A DNA stretch of 58,628 bases, taken from Halorubrum californiense DSM 19288 (GTDB taxonomy: Archaea > Halobacteriota > Halobacteria > Halobacteriales > Haloferacaceae). Positions 1 to 9,041 of the stretch are shown here, piece by piece. The stretch covers positions 1 to 58,628 of the forward strand of contig NZ_AOJK01000064.1 of the NCBI RefSeq assembly GCF_000336875.1, in the 5' to 3' direction. Position 1 is the stretch's first letter, and the number at the start of each line of letters is the position of its first letter. Below the pieces are notes generated by a model. That model was not told the origin of the DNA, did not search any database, and saw only the letters and a list, made by a program, of their open reading frames with translations. The translations under genes and the position numbers were made by a program.

Positions 1-17
1 ATGTGTATAAGAGACAG
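1..17. other. Residual Tn5/Nextera mosaic-end adapter at the left contig end
   Basis: The first 17 bases match the last 17 bases of the 19-base Tn5 mosaic end used in Nextera libraries (it reads ATGTGTATAAGAGACAG). Read in the frame of the first gene this gives the tell-tale residues MYKRQ. It is library sequence and not genome. Genuine sequence starts at about base 18. Confidence 0.95.
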
Positions 18-32
18 CCCCTACCCGAAGCA

Positions 33-1091
33 ATGAGTTTGGACGCCGACTGGCGGGCCGACCTTGACGCGGTCGACGCGGCCCTCATCGACGAGTACCA
101 GAGCGGCTTCCCCGTCGAGTCGCGCCCGTTCGAGCGGGCCGCCCGCGACATCGCGGCCGAGACGGGGAGCGACGTCGACGCCGACGACCTCCTCGACCGC
201 GTCCGCGACCTCCGCGAGCGCGGCGTGTTCCGACGGTTCGGGGCCGTTCTCAATCCCCCCGTGATCGGCTCCTCGACGCTCGCGGCGGTGCGCGCGCCCG
301 ACGACCGATTCGACGAGGTCGCCGAGATCATCAACGGCTACCGGCAGGTGAACCACAACTACCGGCGCGACCACGAGTGGAACCAGTGGTTCGTCGTCAC
401 CGCCGGGTCCCGGGAGAAGCGCGACGAGATCCTCGCGGGGATCGAGGAGCGCACCGGCTGCGAGGTCTTGGCGCTCCCGATGCTCACTGACTACTACATC
501 GATCTGGAGTTCCCCGTCGTCAACCGGGACCGGTTCGCGCGGGAATCGCTCGACGAGACGGCGGTCTCCGCCACCCGTATCTCCGAGAACGCCCGCGGCG
601 ACCTCTCTCCCATCGAAGCCGACCTCCTCCTCGCGATTCAGGACGGCTTCCCGCTGTCTGCGACCCCCTACGCCGACGTGGCGGCCGAGATCGGTGCGCC
701 CGTCGACGACGTGCTCGCGGCGGTCGAGCGACTGCTCGCGGACGGCTGTATCAAGCGGATCGGCTGCGTCGTCAACCACGTCGTCACCGGGTTCACGAAC
801 AACTGTATGGTGGTCTGGGACGTGCCCGACGACGAGCTCGACGAGCGCGGCGAGGCGGTCGGGAGCCTCCCGTACGTCACCCTCTGTTATCACCGGCCGC
901 GCCGCCCCGAGCAAGAGTGGGAGTACAACCTGTTCACGATGATCCACGGCCGCGAGGCCGAGGCGGTCGACGCGAAGATCGACGAGTTGGCTTCCGACTA
1001 CCTCCCCTTCGACCACGAGCGGCTCTACTCGACGGAGACGCTGAAACAGACCGGCGCGCGCTACGAGGACCTCGTCGCGGACGGCGAGTAG
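33..1091 (+). CDS. ahbAB: Siroheme decarboxylase, fused AhbA-AhbB type (Lrp/AsnC-like)
   Basis: Predicted to decarboxylate siroheme to 12,18-didecarboxysiroheme, the first step of the siroheme-dependent haem route used by many archaea. The 352-residue protein is a tandem duplication. Each half (about 1-160 and 187-352) starts with an AsnC-type helix-turn-helix and continues into the AhbA/B ligand fold. The family marks are NHNYRRDHEWNQWFVV in the first half and CYHRPRRPEQEWEYNLF in the second, with the His-Tyr-Arg type residues linked to substrate binding. AhbA and AhbB are about 150-170 residues each when separate, so this length fits a full fusion. The ATG at 33 is the first one outside the adapter sequence; a start further upstream cannot be ruled out because the contig ends 15 bases before it. 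Similar proteins are often annotated as Lrp regulators, but the YRR/HRP motifs favour the enzyme. Confidence 0.82.
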   Translation: MSLDADWRADLDAVDAALIDEYQSGFPVESRPFERAARDIAAETGSDVDADDLLDRVRDLRERGVFRRFGAVLNPPVIGSSTLAAVRAPDDRFDEVAEIINGYRQVNHNYRRDHEWNQWFVVTAGSREKRDEILAGIEERTGCEVLALPMLTDYYIDLEFPVVNRDRFARESLDETAVSATRISENARGDLSPIEADLLLAIQDGFPLSATPYADVAAEIGAPVDDVLAAVERLLADGCIKRIGCVVNHVVTGFTNNCMVVWDVPDDELDERGEAVGSLPYVTLCYHRPRRPEQEWEYNLFTMIHGREAEAVDAKIDELASDYLPFDHERLYSTETLKQTGARYEDLVADGE

Positions 1092-1140
1092 ACAGAAACG
1101 GGGGAAAAGAGACGGAAGCAGAGAGAAAACGGACCGCGGC

Positions 1141-1908
1141 TCAGTCGTCGCCGAGGACGGTCGTCCCGTCGCCGGTCGCCGTGTCGGCGCCGCCGAACGC
1201 ATCTTCAGTGTCGGGCCCGTCCGCGCCGAGGCGGTCCAGCGCGTCCCTGCCCGCGACCGCGACGACGACGAAGCCGACCTTCGAGACGATGTCGAGGTAG
1301 ACGAACACGAGCATCTCCGTCGCCGTCGTCAGCAGGCCGAGCCCGGTGGGCGCGAGCAGCCACACGACCGGGTACAGCGTCCACAGCACCACCGTGATGT
1401 TCCGGAGCGTACCGAAGACGGCGCGGACTCGGTCGCCCTCCGCCGAGGCCGACCGCGGGAGCGAGACGAGGAGCCCGTAGACGAGCGCGAGGTACGCGAC
1501 CCCGGCGCCGCCGAAGGCGACCCACGAGACCGTTCCGCTGGTCGCGGCGGCGATGATTCCGCCGGCGATGATCAATACGTCGACGCCGATCAGCCCGCCG
1601 AGCACGCGCCGGGACGGCCGCGCGAGCAGGCCGAGGTAGAGGAGGAGAAGCGGCGTCGTCAGGAGCCAATCGACGTACCGAGCGACGTCCAGCTCACCGG
1701 CCGACAGCGAGACGCTGCCGACCCCGAGCGCCATCAGGAGGTACGCGATCGCCGCGATACCGGTGACGCCGGCGAGGGTGCCGTAGTAGACGGCGTGCGA
1801 CTCGTCGCCTTCCGGAGACCGAGAGAACCACGCCCACAGCGGGGGTATCGTCCCGGCGCCCATCGCGAGCGCGCCGATCCACGCCCAGACGGCGGTGTCG
1901 ACGAGCAT
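1141..1908 (-). CDS. sop2: Sensory rhodopsin II (photophobic receptor)
   Basis: A seven-helix retinal protein of 255 residues that signals blue-green light through its partner transducer in the membrane. The Schiff-base lysine is K210 in LDIVSKVGF, with the complex counter-ions D80 (RYVDW, equivalent to D85 of bacteriorhodopsin) and D206. The bacteriorhodopsin proton donor D96 is replaced by Y91, as expected for a slow-cycling sensor and not a pump. The helix F segment RNITVVLWTLYPVVWLL looks essentially the same as in Halobacterium SRII, and Y179 matches the Tyr that forms the signalling hydrogen bond. The residue before the Schiff-base lysine is Ser209, as in Halobacterium SRII; in Natronomonas SRII it is Thr. 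It follows the transducer gene after one base, in the classical transducer-receptor order. The C-terminal tail (about 225-255) is acidic and probably disordered. Confidence 0.93.
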   Translation of the reverse strand: MLVDTAVWAWIGALAMGAGTIPPLWAWFSRSPEGDESHAVYYGTLAGVTGIAAIAYLLMALGVGSVSLSAGELDVARYVDWLLTTPLLLLYLGLLARPSRRVLGGLIGVDVLIIAGGIIAAATSGTVSWVAFGGAGVAYLALVYGLLVSLPRSASAEGDRVRAVFGTLRNITVVLWTLYPVVWLLAPTGLGLLTTATEMLVFVYLDIVSKVGFVVVAVAGRDALDRLGADGPDTEDAFGGADTATGDGTTVLGDD

Positions 1909-1909
1909 C

Positions 1910-3571
1910 TCAGTTCACCCCCTCCCCGTCGCCGCGTGAGAAGTCGAACTCGGTTTCCTCCCCGGTCGCAGTCCCCCCGTCGGAGACCGCGGCGGCGCCG
2001 TCGCCCGACGCTCCGCGGCCGGTTCCGCGGCTCGGGGCGCCGAGGCCGTCGTCGGTCGCGAACTCGAAGTCGTCGACCGCGTCGCGCAGCGCGAGCGCGC
2101 GGTCGGAGAGCGACCCGGCCGCGGTCTCGACCGCGCCGAGGGTCTGTTCCTGCTCGTCGACCGCGCCGGTGACGTCGCCGGCCGCGCTGGCCGTCTGCGC
2201 GCTGATCGCCGAGACGTCCTCGACGTGGCCGACGACCGCGTCGACGGAGTCCGCCTGCGTCTCGGTCGCTCGGGTGATCTCCGTCATGCTCGTGTCGGTC
2301 CGCTCGGAGGCCTCCGCGAGGCGTTCGAGGGCGTCGATCGACGTCTCGACCGTGTCGACGCCGGCGGAGATCCGCTGTTCGGTGCGCGCCATCGCGTCGG
2401 CGCCCGTCTCCGCGCGCTCCTGGACGGAGTGGATCCGGGCTTCGATCTCGCTCGCCGACTCCTGCGTCTCCTCGGCCAGCGCCTTCACCTCCTCGGCGAC
2501 GACCGCGAAGCCGGCGCCGTCGGCCCCGGAGCGGGCCGCCTCGATGGAGGCGTTCAGGGCGAGCAGGTTCGTCTGCTCTGCGATCTCCGAGATGGTGTCG
2601 ACCACCTCGCCGATCTCCTCGACCTCCGCCGCGAGCGCCTCGACCTCCGCGGTCGTCTCCGCGGTCGTCTCCTCGACGGCGTCCATCTCCGCGAGCGCCT
2701 CCTCGGCGGCCTCACGGCCCTCTTCGCCGACCGCCGCGGCGTGTTCCGCGGTCTCCGCCACGTCGGTGACGGTGGAGGCGACCTCCTCGGCCGACGACGC
2801 GAGGTTCTCGGCCTCGTCGGTCGCCGCCTGTAGGTCGTCGCGCTGCGTGCGCGCGCCCTCGGCGATCTCCTCGACCGCGTCGCTCACGGTCCCGGTCGTC
2901 GCCCGCAGGTCCTCCGTGCGGTCGTCGACGGTCCCGGCCACGTCGGCGGTGTCCTCGGCGACGGTCGCGACGGACGCGACCGTCTCCTCCAACTCGTCGG
3001 CCATCTCGTTGAACGCGACGCCGACGCGAGCCATCGCCGCGTTGTCGACGTCGGAGTCGACCCGCTGGGTCAGGTCGCCGTCGGCGAGCGCCCGCATCGC
3101 CGACTCGTACTCGGTCGCCTTCCGCTCGACCGTCTCGGCGCGCTCGTCGGCCTCTCGTCGCGCCTGCTCCGCCTCCTCGCGGGCCGCTTCCGCGTCGGAG
3201 ATCTCCGAGCGAAGCGAGCCGCGCATCTCGTCGAACGCCCGGAACAGCCGCCCGATCTCGTCTGTTCGGCCCGTGTTTAGTCGTACGTCGAGGTCCCCCT
3301 CGGCCATCCGTTCGGCCTTGGCCGTGAGCTGTCGCAGGGAGATGACCGTGTTCGATCCGACGGTGACGCCGATGAGCGCGAGGCCGATCACCGTCAATAG
3401 CGTCATCCCGACGAGCCCCGAGCGCACCGCTGCGCCCGCGGCGCCGGCCTCCTCCGCGCGGAGGTAGACGATGACACCGTATGAAACTGAAACCCCCATG
3501 ACCCCGATCAGCGACAGCGCGAGCTTCGCGCCGTAACTCGACCGGATGCCGGAGGACGATCCCGCTTGCAT
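1910..3571 (-). CDS. htr2: Sensory rhodopsin II transducer HtrII (methyl-accepting)
   Basis: A 553-residue membrane transducer that passes the state of sensory rhodopsin II to the CheA/CheW kinase array. Two transmembrane helices lie close together (about 16-37 and 52-73), so there is no large extracellular ligand domain. Two HAMP-like segments follow (about 72-125 and 155-205), then a long coiled-coil signalling domain. The hairpin tip, with [18 protein letters not shown] at about residues 327-345, is the kinase-contact motif. The length and the missing periplasmic domain match the short Natronomonas HtrII; the Halobacterium form carries a large domain there. The C-terminal 60 residues are low complexity. 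Its start lies about 35 bases downstream of a TATA-like stretch (3603-3612 on this strand), so the message probably has a very short leader. Co-transcribed with the receptor gene, one base apart. Confidence 0.93.
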   Translation of the reverse strand: MQAGSSSGIRSSYGAKLALSLIGVMGVSVSYGVIVYLRAEEAGAAGAAVRSGLVGMTLLTVIGLALIGVTVGSNTVISLRQLTAKAERMAEGDLDVRLNTGRTDEIGRLFRAFDEMRGSLRSEISDAEAAREEAEQARREADERAETVERKATEYESAMRALADGDLTQRVDSDVDNAAMARVGVAFNEMADELEETVASVATVAEDTADVAGTVDDRTEDLRATTGTVSDAVEEIAEGARTQRDDLQAATDEAENLASSAEEVASTVTDVAETAEHAAAVGEEGREAAEEALAEMDAVEETTAETTAEVEALAAEVEEIGEVVDTISEIAEQTNLLALNASIEAARSGADGAGFAVVAEEVKALAEETQESASEIEARIHSVQERAETGADAMARTEQRISAGVDTVETSIDALERLAEASERTDTSMTEITRATETQADSVDAVVGHVEDVSAISAQTASAAGDVTGAVDEQEQTLGAVETAAGSLSDRALALRDAVDDFEFATDDGLGAPSRGTGRGASGDGAAAVSDGGTATGEETEFDFSRGDGEGVN

Positions 3572-3878
3572 GTGTATTAGGACGACAGGGATCGTATCGG
3601 CATAATAACTGCTCCCCGAATATCATCGGAGATAACTGTGTCCGGGGCTGTCCGCCGACCTCGTACTCCTCGACGAGCGAGCCGTCGTCGATCGTGCTCC
3701 GCAGCGAGACTTCTTCCGGTGATACGGTGTACCCCACTCTCGGAGAGTCTTCAAAAGTAAATCAGGATCCTCGCCCGTCCCGAACCGTTCGGGGTTGATC
3801 TCGCGGTGCGTTCGGGGTGATTCCACGACGCGCTCGGGGACCGGTACGTTGAGGGCGCCGCCGCTCACACGTGCGTCC
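3572..3878. other. Divergent intergenic region between htr2 and the aldo-keto reductase
   Basis: This 307-base gap holds the htr2 promoter (AT-rich 3600-3628). Between about 3640 and 3760, one minus-strand frame without stops reads like haloarchaeal coding sequence (…GYTVSPEEVSLRSTIDDG…), but it opens right after a stop and has no recognisable family. It may be a gene remnant. No RNA gene or repeat was seen. Confidence 0.5.
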
Positions 3879-4676
3879 ATGTCGACCTTCGATCGGCTCG
3901 GGTACGGGACGTACAAACTGGCCGACGGCGAGGAGTGCGTCTCCGGCGTCGCGCACGCGATCGAGACCGGCTACCGCCACGTCGACACCGCGCAGGGGTA
4001 CGACAACGAGGCGTCGGTATCGGCGGGAATCGACCGCACCGACGTCGACCGCGACGACCTGTTCGTCGCGACGAAGCTCTCGACGGACAACCTCTCGTAC
4101 GACGACGCGACGGCCACCGCCCGGGTGAGCCGCGACCGCCTCGGCGTCGACTCGATCGACCTGCTGTACGTCCACTGGCCGATCAACAGCTACGACCCCG
4201 AGGAGACGCTGCCCGCCTTGGACGACCTCGTCGATGACGGCGTGATCGATCGGATCGGCCTCTCGAACTTCCGGCCCGACCAACTCGCCGAGGCCATCGA
4301 CCGTCTCGACCACGACGTGTTCGCCCACCAGGTGGAGTGTCACCCCCTGCTTCAACAGGAGCGGCTCCGCGAGTACGCGGTCGAACACGACCACTGGCTC
4401 GTCGCCTACTCGCCGATCGCGCGCAACCGCGTCGCCGACGTCGACGTCCTCCGAGAGATCGCCGCGACCCACGACGCGACGCCCGCGCAGGTGAGCCTCG
4501 CGTGGCTGCTCTCGAAGCAGCGCGTCGCGCCGATCCCGAAGGCGGCCGACTTCGGGCACGTCGAGGAGAACTGGGCCGCCCGCGAGATCGCCCTGACCGA
4601 CGACGAAATCGCCCGGATCGACGCTCTGGACCGCGACGAGCGAATCGTCGACTTCGAGGAGGCGCCGTGGAATTAG
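3879..4676 (+). CDS. Aldo/keto reductase
   Basis: NAD(P)H-dependent reduction of an aldehyde or ketone to an alcohol in the cytoplasm; the substrate cannot be read from the sequence. At 265 residues it is the usual size for a short prokaryotic AKR of the 2,5-diketo-gluconate reductase type. The catalytic tetrad is visible as D36 (HVDTAQGYDNE), Y41, K66 (VATKL) and H99 (YVHWP). The (beta/alpha)8 barrel motifs IGLSNF and PIPKA follow. The ATG at 3879 is preferred over upstream in-frame codons because MSTFDRLGYGTYKL is the first beta strand of the family. It stands alone, divergent from htr2. Confidence 0.9.
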   Translation: MSTFDRLGYGTYKLADGEECVSGVAHAIETGYRHVDTAQGYDNEASVSAGIDRTDVDRDDLFVATKLSTDNLSYDDATATARVSRDRLGVDSIDLLYVHWPINSYDPEETLPALDDLVDDGVIDRIGLSNFRPDQLAEAIDRLDHDVFAHQVECHPLLQQERLREYAVEHDHWLVAYSPIARNRVADVDVLREIAATHDATPAQVSLAWLLSKQRVAPIPKAADFGHVEENWAAREIALTDDEIARIDALDRDERIVDFEEAPWN

Positions 4677-4749
4677 GGCTGATCTCCGGAGCGATCAATA
4701 CCGGTATTGCGGCCTCATAGTCGGTTTAACGGCATTTCCGGTCAAACGA

Positions 4750-4983
4750 ATGACCGTGCCGGACCCGAACCCCCAGTCCGACGCCGGTTCTCCCGCTGAC
4801 GGCTCTTCTAGCGCCGATTCCGACCCCGACGGGGAGTCTCGTCCTCGCGACCGTCTGGCCCTCCTCGCGGCGACGCCCGGGACGGACGCGGTGTTCCATC
4901 AGCTCCGGACGCTCGCCCTCCTTGCGGGGTTCCTCGCCCTCCTCGTGACGCTGATCGCGGTGGAACTGCTCGTCAGGATCTAA
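4750..4983 (+). CDS. Small tail-anchored haloarchaeal membrane protein, unknown function
   Basis: A 77-residue protein not recognised by family. The first 35 residues are acidic, Ser/Pro-rich and probably disordered. A short amphipathic stretch (LALLAATPGTDAVFHQLR) follows, and the last 22 residues form one transmembrane helix ending in LLVRI. A TATA-like GTTTAACG at 4723-4730 lies about 25 bases before the ATG, which fits a leaderless message and supports a real gene. No operon partner is evident. Confidence 0.6.
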   Translation: MTVPDPNPQSDAGSPADGSSSADSDPDGESRPRDRLALLAATPGTDAVFHQLRTLALLAGFLALLVTLIAVELLVRI

Positions 4984-5110
4984 CCGGCGTTCGCCGAACC
5001 GAAACTGAACGCGAGATCCGCCCGATCCGGCGACGGGCCCCGTCCTCACCGCCGGTTTCACTTTCGCTTTCGGGCGCGTTTTTAAACGGCGCCGGCGCGA
5101 CGGTCCGGGT

Positions 5111-5515
5111 ATGGGCCAGTCCACGTTCGACGACGACGACCTGTTCGGCGAGGCGGCCGAGGAGACCCGCGCGGAGGTCGAAGAGCACCTCGCGGCAGCG
5201 CGCGAGGAACTTCCCGACCCGGACGCGGTGTGGGAGACGGACGCGGACAACGTCCTCGGCGCCCTCAACGGACTGAAGTCCGCGCTCGACGCCGGCGACG
5301 CGGTCGACAGCGTCCGCTCGGCGAAGAAGGCGTACGTCCTCGGCGAGCGCGCCGACGCCTTCGAGGACGCCGACGACCTGAAAGCGGAGATCGAAGAGCT
5401 GGAGTCGCTCGTCGGCGACATCGAGGGTGCCGCCGACGAGGTGGCCTCACTCACCGGCACCGTCCCCGCGATCCGCGGGGCGCTTCAGGACGCGGCGGAC
5501 GGGGACGAGGAGTAG
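5111..5515 (+). CDS. Small acidic helical protein, DUF5790-like
   Basis: A 134-residue protein that resembles the haloarchaeal DUF5790 family (N-terminus MGQSTFDDDDLFGEAAEE); the family name is from memory and should be treated as tentative. It is predicted to be almost wholly helical, with a coiled-coil stretch in the middle (about 60-115) and no membrane segment or catalytic motif. A TATA element TTTTTAAAC at 5079-5087 lies 27 bases before the start, so the transcript is probably leaderless. It converges on the creatininase-family gene with 17 bases between stop codons. Function unknown. Confidence 0.72.
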   Translation: MGQSTFDDDDLFGEAAEETRAEVEEHLAAAREELPDPDAVWETDADNVLGALNGLKSALDAGDAVDSVRSAKKAYVLGERADAFEDADDLKAEIEELESLVGDIEGAADEVASLTGTVPAIRGALQDAADGDEE

Positions 5516-5532
5516 CGCCCGCGCCGCGCGTT

Positions 5533-6327
5533 TTACTCGGTGCCCCGGTCGACGACCGCCGCCGCCAGCTCCGCGAGCGACGCGCTCGCGCGGTCGAGCA
5601 GCTCCGCGCCGCGCTCGGCGTCGCCCGCCCGCGGGTCGCCGACGACGCCGTTGTCGGTGAATTCGTCGGAGTCGTGCGCGAGATTCACGCCCGAGACCCA
5701 CTCGCCCCATCGATCGGCGGCGCCCGCGCTCGCCTCGTCGACGCGTTCCTCCCGGACCAGCTCCGGGTTCGTCGCGCGCAGCAGCGCCGTCTCCAGCGGG
5801 CCCGCGTGACCCATGTCGCCCGCGTGGTCGCCGACCGCCTCGAACCAGGTGAACGCGACGCCGTACCCCGCGTGGGAAGCGTCGCGCGAGAACCGGCGGG
5901 CGACCTCCGCGAGCGCCTCGACGTTCCCCCCGTGACCGTTGACGAACACGACGCGGTCGACGCCGTGCGAGACCAGCGACTCGGCGGACTCCCGGACGTA
6001 CGCCCGGAACGTCTCCGGCGAGACCCACATCGTCCCGTCGAACGCGCGGTGTTCCTCGGCGACGCCGACGTGGACCGGCGGCGCGACCGCGACCTCGCCA
6101 CGCGCGGCGTCGCCGCCGCCCGCGTCGTTCTCCTCGCTGCCCGCATCGGCCGACTTCCCCTCCGTCTCGTAGGCGTCGGCGGCCGCCTCCGCGACCGCGA
6201 CGGCGTTCAGCGCGTCGGTGCCGAGCGGAGCGTGCGGCCCGTGCTGTTCCGTGCTGCCGACCGGGAGAAACGCGACGTCGACGTCGGCGTCGCGCACGTC
6301 GGTCCACGTGACCTCGCTGAGGCGCAT
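5533..6327 (-). CDS. Creatininase-family amidohydrolase (possible ArfB-like deformylase)
   Basis: A metal-dependent amide hydrolase of 265 residues. The family metal ligands are visible: E27 and H29 in GSTEQHGPH, D38 in LGTDAL, H132 in FVNGHGGN and E179 in HAGPLETALL. In archaea this family includes ArfB, which removes a formyl group from the pyrimidine precursor of riboflavin and F420, as well as creatininase and mycofactocin-type enzymes. I cannot assign the substrate. A disordered acidic insert (about 56-78) is unusual. The ATG at 6327 gives the normal family start MRLSEVTW; an upstream in-frame ATG at 6399 would add 24 low-complexity residues. Transcribed divergently from the next small gene. 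Confidence 0.8.
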   Translation of the reverse strand: MRLSEVTWTDVRDADVDVAFLPVGSTEQHGPHAPLGTDALNAVAVAEAAADAYETEGKSADAGSEENDAGGGDAARGEVAVAPPVHVGVAEEHRAFDGTMWVSPETFRAYVRESAESLVSHGVDRVVFVNGHGGNVEALAEVARRFSRDASHAGYGVAFTWFEAVGDHAGDMGHAGPLETALLRATNPELVREERVDEASAGAADRWGEWVSGVNLAHDSDEFTDNGVVGDPRAGDAERGAELLDRASASLAELAAAVVDRGTE

Positions 6328-6451
6328 GTCGGGACCTCGACGCGCGGCGCCGTATAGGCGGCGGTCATCGTCGACGCCGGGGCCGCTCGCGTCGGTCATC
6401 GTCGCGCGACCGCTCCCGGGTATTATGCCGCTCCCCGCGGATCGACACCGC

Positions 6452-6763
6452 ATGAGCGGTGACACCGCGGAACACGACCCGGAGGCGCACGATCCGGCTC
6501 CCGCCGTGACGTTCGGCCCGCTGAAGCGGGCGCTCCGCGAACACCGTTACCCGGTCACGGCGGCGGAGCTAATCGAGCAGTACGGCGCCGCGAAACTGGA
6601 GACCTCGACGACGACGACGCGGCTCGACAGCCTGCTCGAGGGCTCGGCGGAGAGGCAGTTCAGGGACCCGTCCGAGGTCCGCGAGGCGATTCTCGACGCG
6701 CTCGGCCACGCCGACGCGTCCCCGGAGGCGCCCGCGGACGAGTGGACCGAACTCCCGCGGTGA
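6452..6763 (+). CDS. Small haloarchaeal protein, DUF5789/DUF2795-like
   Basis: A 103-residue protein with an acidic disordered first 25 residues and a compact helical core (VTFGPLKRALREHRYPVTAAELIEQYG onwards). The core resembles the DUF2795/DUF5789 type of small DNA-associated or regulatory proteins; this family call is tentative. The stop codon is part of a 23-base tandem repeat that runs on downstream (6752-6810). No metal or catalytic motif is seen. Divergent from the creatininase-family gene. Confidence 0.65.
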   Translation: MSGDTAEHDPEAHDPAPAVTFGPLKRALREHRYPVTAAELIEQYGAAKLETSTTTTRLDSLLEGSAERQFRDPSEVREAILDALGHADASPEAPADEWTELPR

Positions 6764-6810
6764 CTCGTCCGTCGCTCCCGCGGTGACTCGTCCGTCGCTC
6801 CCGCGGTGAC
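6752..6810. repeat. 23-base tandem repeat across a stop codon (2.6 copies)
   Basis: Two full identical units start at 6752 and 6775 and a partial third at 6798. The first unit contains the last codons and TGA of the upstream gene. The sequence between 6811 and the ABC transporter stop is unremarkable. Confidence 0.95.
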
Positions 6811-6878
6811 GGTCGGTCGGCTCCACCGGTTCCGGGCCGGCCGGAACGGCGTAGCGTCCCGGCCGGCCGCGGTCGAGG

Positions 6879-8825
6879 TCAGTCGTCGTCGGTCTCGGCG
6901 TCCTCGACGATCCGGGCCGTGCGCTCCTGCGCGCGGTCGATGAACTCCTGCGGAAGTTCGTCGATCTCGCCGGCCTGAACGCCCCAGAGGTGCGCGTACA
7001 GCCCGTCGTTGTCGAGCAGCTCGTCGTGCGTGCCGCGCTCGGCTATCTCGCCGCCCTCCAACACGAGGATCGTGTCCGCGTCCTTGATCGTCGAGAGCCG
7101 GTGGGCGATCGCGAACGTCGTCCGGTCGGTCGTGAGCCGGTCGAGCGACCGCTGGATCAGCATCTCCGTCTCGGTGTCGACGTCGGAGGTCGCCTCGTCG
7201 AGGATGAGGATGTCCGGGTCGGTCAGGACCGCGCGCGCGATGGTGATACGCTGACGCTGGCCGCCCGAGAGCTTCACGCCGCGCTCGCCGACCATCGTGT
7301 CGTAGCCGTCGGGGAGGTTCTGGATGAAGTCGTGGGCCTCGGCCGCCTCGGCGGCCTCGCGGACCTCCTCGTCGGTCGCGTCGAACGTGCCGTAGGTGAT
7401 GTTCTCGCGGACGGTGCCGTAGAACAGGTACGACGACTGCCCGACGTAGCCGATCGAGCGGCGCAGCGACCGCAGCGTCACGTCGCTGACGTTCTGGTCG
7501 TCGATCCGGATCTCCCCCTCGTCGACGTCGTACATCCGGAGCAGGAGCTTGAGTACGGTCGACTTGCCGGCGCCGGTGGGGCCGACCAGCGCGAGCGTCT
7601 CGCCGCCCTCGACCTCGAAGTCGATGTCCTCGACGATTGGCTCGTCGTCGTAGCCGAAGGAGACGTCGTCGTACACCACGTCGCCGTCGTCGACGGCGAG
7701 CTCCTCGGCGTTGCGGTCCTCCTCAAGCTTCGATGGCTCGTCCATCAGCCCGAAGATCCGCGCGGAGGAGGCGCGGGCGCGCTGGTACATATTGATGATC
7801 TGCCCGAACTGCGCCATCGGCCAGATGAACCGCTGCGTGTAGAGGATGAACACGACGAACATCCCCTCGGAGAGCTCGCCGGTGAACGGGCCCGGCGGCC
7901 CCTGGAACACCCAGAGCCCGCCGACGATGAACGTGAGTACGAAGCCGATGCCGGCGAGGACGCGGAGCGCGGGGAAGAACTTGATCCGCGTCTCGATGGC
8001 GTCCCAGTTGGCGTCGAAGTAGTCGAAGGAGACGTCGTCGACGCGGTCGGACTCGTAGGACTCGGTGTTGGCGGCCTTGATCACTTGGATGCCGCCGAGG
8101 TTGTTCTCCAGCCGGGAGTTCATCTTGCCGACCGTCGACCGCACCTCGGCGTACTTCGGCTGGATGATCTTGATGAACAGGTATGTAAACCCGGCGATGA
8201 CGGGGACGGGCAGCAGCGCGACCAGGGCGAGCTGCCAGTTGATCCAAAAGAGGAGGACGCTGATCCCGACCACCATCACCGACAGCCGGAACACGGAGTT
8301 CATCCCGTCGTTGAGGAACCGCTCCAAGCGGTTCACGTCGTTCGAGAGGATGGACATCATCTCCCCGGTCTGCTTGTCGGAGAAGAAGTCCATGTTGAGC
8401 CGCTGCATCTGGTCGTACGTGTCGGTCCGGACGTCGTGCTGGATGTTCTGCGCGAAGGCGTTGAACCCCCAGTTCCGGACCCAGTGGAACCCGGCGCCGA
8501 AGAGGAACGCCCCGGCCAGCACCGCGATCGTGAACCAGAACTGCGCCGCCTGTTCCCCCGGGAGCCACGCGTCCGGCAGCAGCACGAGCGGGATCTGTTC
8601 GGCGAACGCGGCCTCGCCGCGGAAGATCGCGTCGAGGGCGATCCCGAGCATCAGGGGGGGAAGCAGGTCGAGCAGGCGGGCGAAGACGCTGGCGAGGACG
8701 CCCACCGTCACCTGCGGGACGTAGTCGCGGCCGTACTCGAAGAACAGCCGCTTCATCGGATTCTCGATCTTGTCCCGCTGCTCCTCGAAGGGATCGTCTT
8801 CCTCCCATTCGACGCCACTCATCAC
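6879..8825 (-). CDS. ABC exporter half-transporter (permease fused to ATPase)
   Basis: A 648-residue MsbA/BmrA-like protein that should work as a homodimer or with a partner to export lipids or hydrophobic compounds. The N-terminal 370 residues hold the six-helix type I exporter membrane domain. The ATPase domain follows, with Walker A GPTGAGKST at 415-423, the ABC signature LSGGQ at 519-523, Walker B ILILDE at 539-544 and the switch histidine H575. A soluble tail of about 35 residues (GEIDELPQEFIDRAQERT…) extends beyond the usual end. No accessory protein is adjacent, so the substrate is unknown. Start ATG at 8825. Confidence 0.93.
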   Translation of the reverse strand: MMSGVEWEEDDPFEEQRDKIENPMKRLFFEYGRDYVPQVTVGVLASVFARLLDLLPPLMLGIALDAIFRGEAAFAEQIPLVLLPDAWLPGEQAAQFWFTIAVLAGAFLFGAGFHWVRNWGFNAFAQNIQHDVRTDTYDQMQRLNMDFFSDKQTGEMMSILSNDVNRLERFLNDGMNSVFRLSVMVVGISVLLFWINWQLALVALLPVPVIAGFTYLFIKIIQPKYAEVRSTVGKMNSRLENNLGGIQVIKAANTESYESDRVDDVSFDYFDANWDAIETRIKFFPALRVLAGIGFVLTFIVGGLWVFQGPPGPFTGELSEGMFVVFILYTQRFIWPMAQFGQIINMYQRARASSARIFGLMDEPSKLEEDRNAEELAVDDGDVVYDDVSFGYDDEPIVEDIDFEVEGGETLALVGPTGAGKSTVLKLLLRMYDVDEGEIRIDDQNVSDVTLRSLRRSIGYVGQSSYLFYGTVRENITYGTFDATDEEVREAAEAAEAHDFIQNLPDGYDTMVGERGVKLSGGQRQRITIARAVLTDPDILILDEATSDVDTETEMLIQRSLDRLTTDRTTFAIAHRLSTIKDADTILVLEGGEIAERGTHDELLDNDGLYAHLWGVQAGEIDELPQEFIDRAQERTARIVEDAETDDD

Positions 8826-9041
8826 AGAATCGTATCAGGTAGGGCGGCAAATAGGTTTCCTTCGAACCGAAATACATCGGCAGAAAACACCGGTAACGAG
8901 CGGTCGAACGGCCGATATCGCCCTCGCGAACCGCGCTCGACGGCAGCGACGCCGTCGGTCGTGCCGGGCCGAACCGGCGCGCGCGACGGCACCGGTCCGG
9001 CGACTCTCGGCGGCCGCGGACCCGACCTCCGCGCGACGGGC

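Noticed and set aside
3-32. In-frame upstream start giving MYKRQPLPEA before siroheme decarboxylase
   Set aside because: The first five codons are Nextera mosaic-end sequence, so this start is an artefact.
21-1202. Long minus-strand frame of 393 codons opposite siroheme decarboxylase
   Set aside because: It mirrors the codon bias of the plus-strand gene, has no domain pattern, and overlaps a clearly recognised protein.
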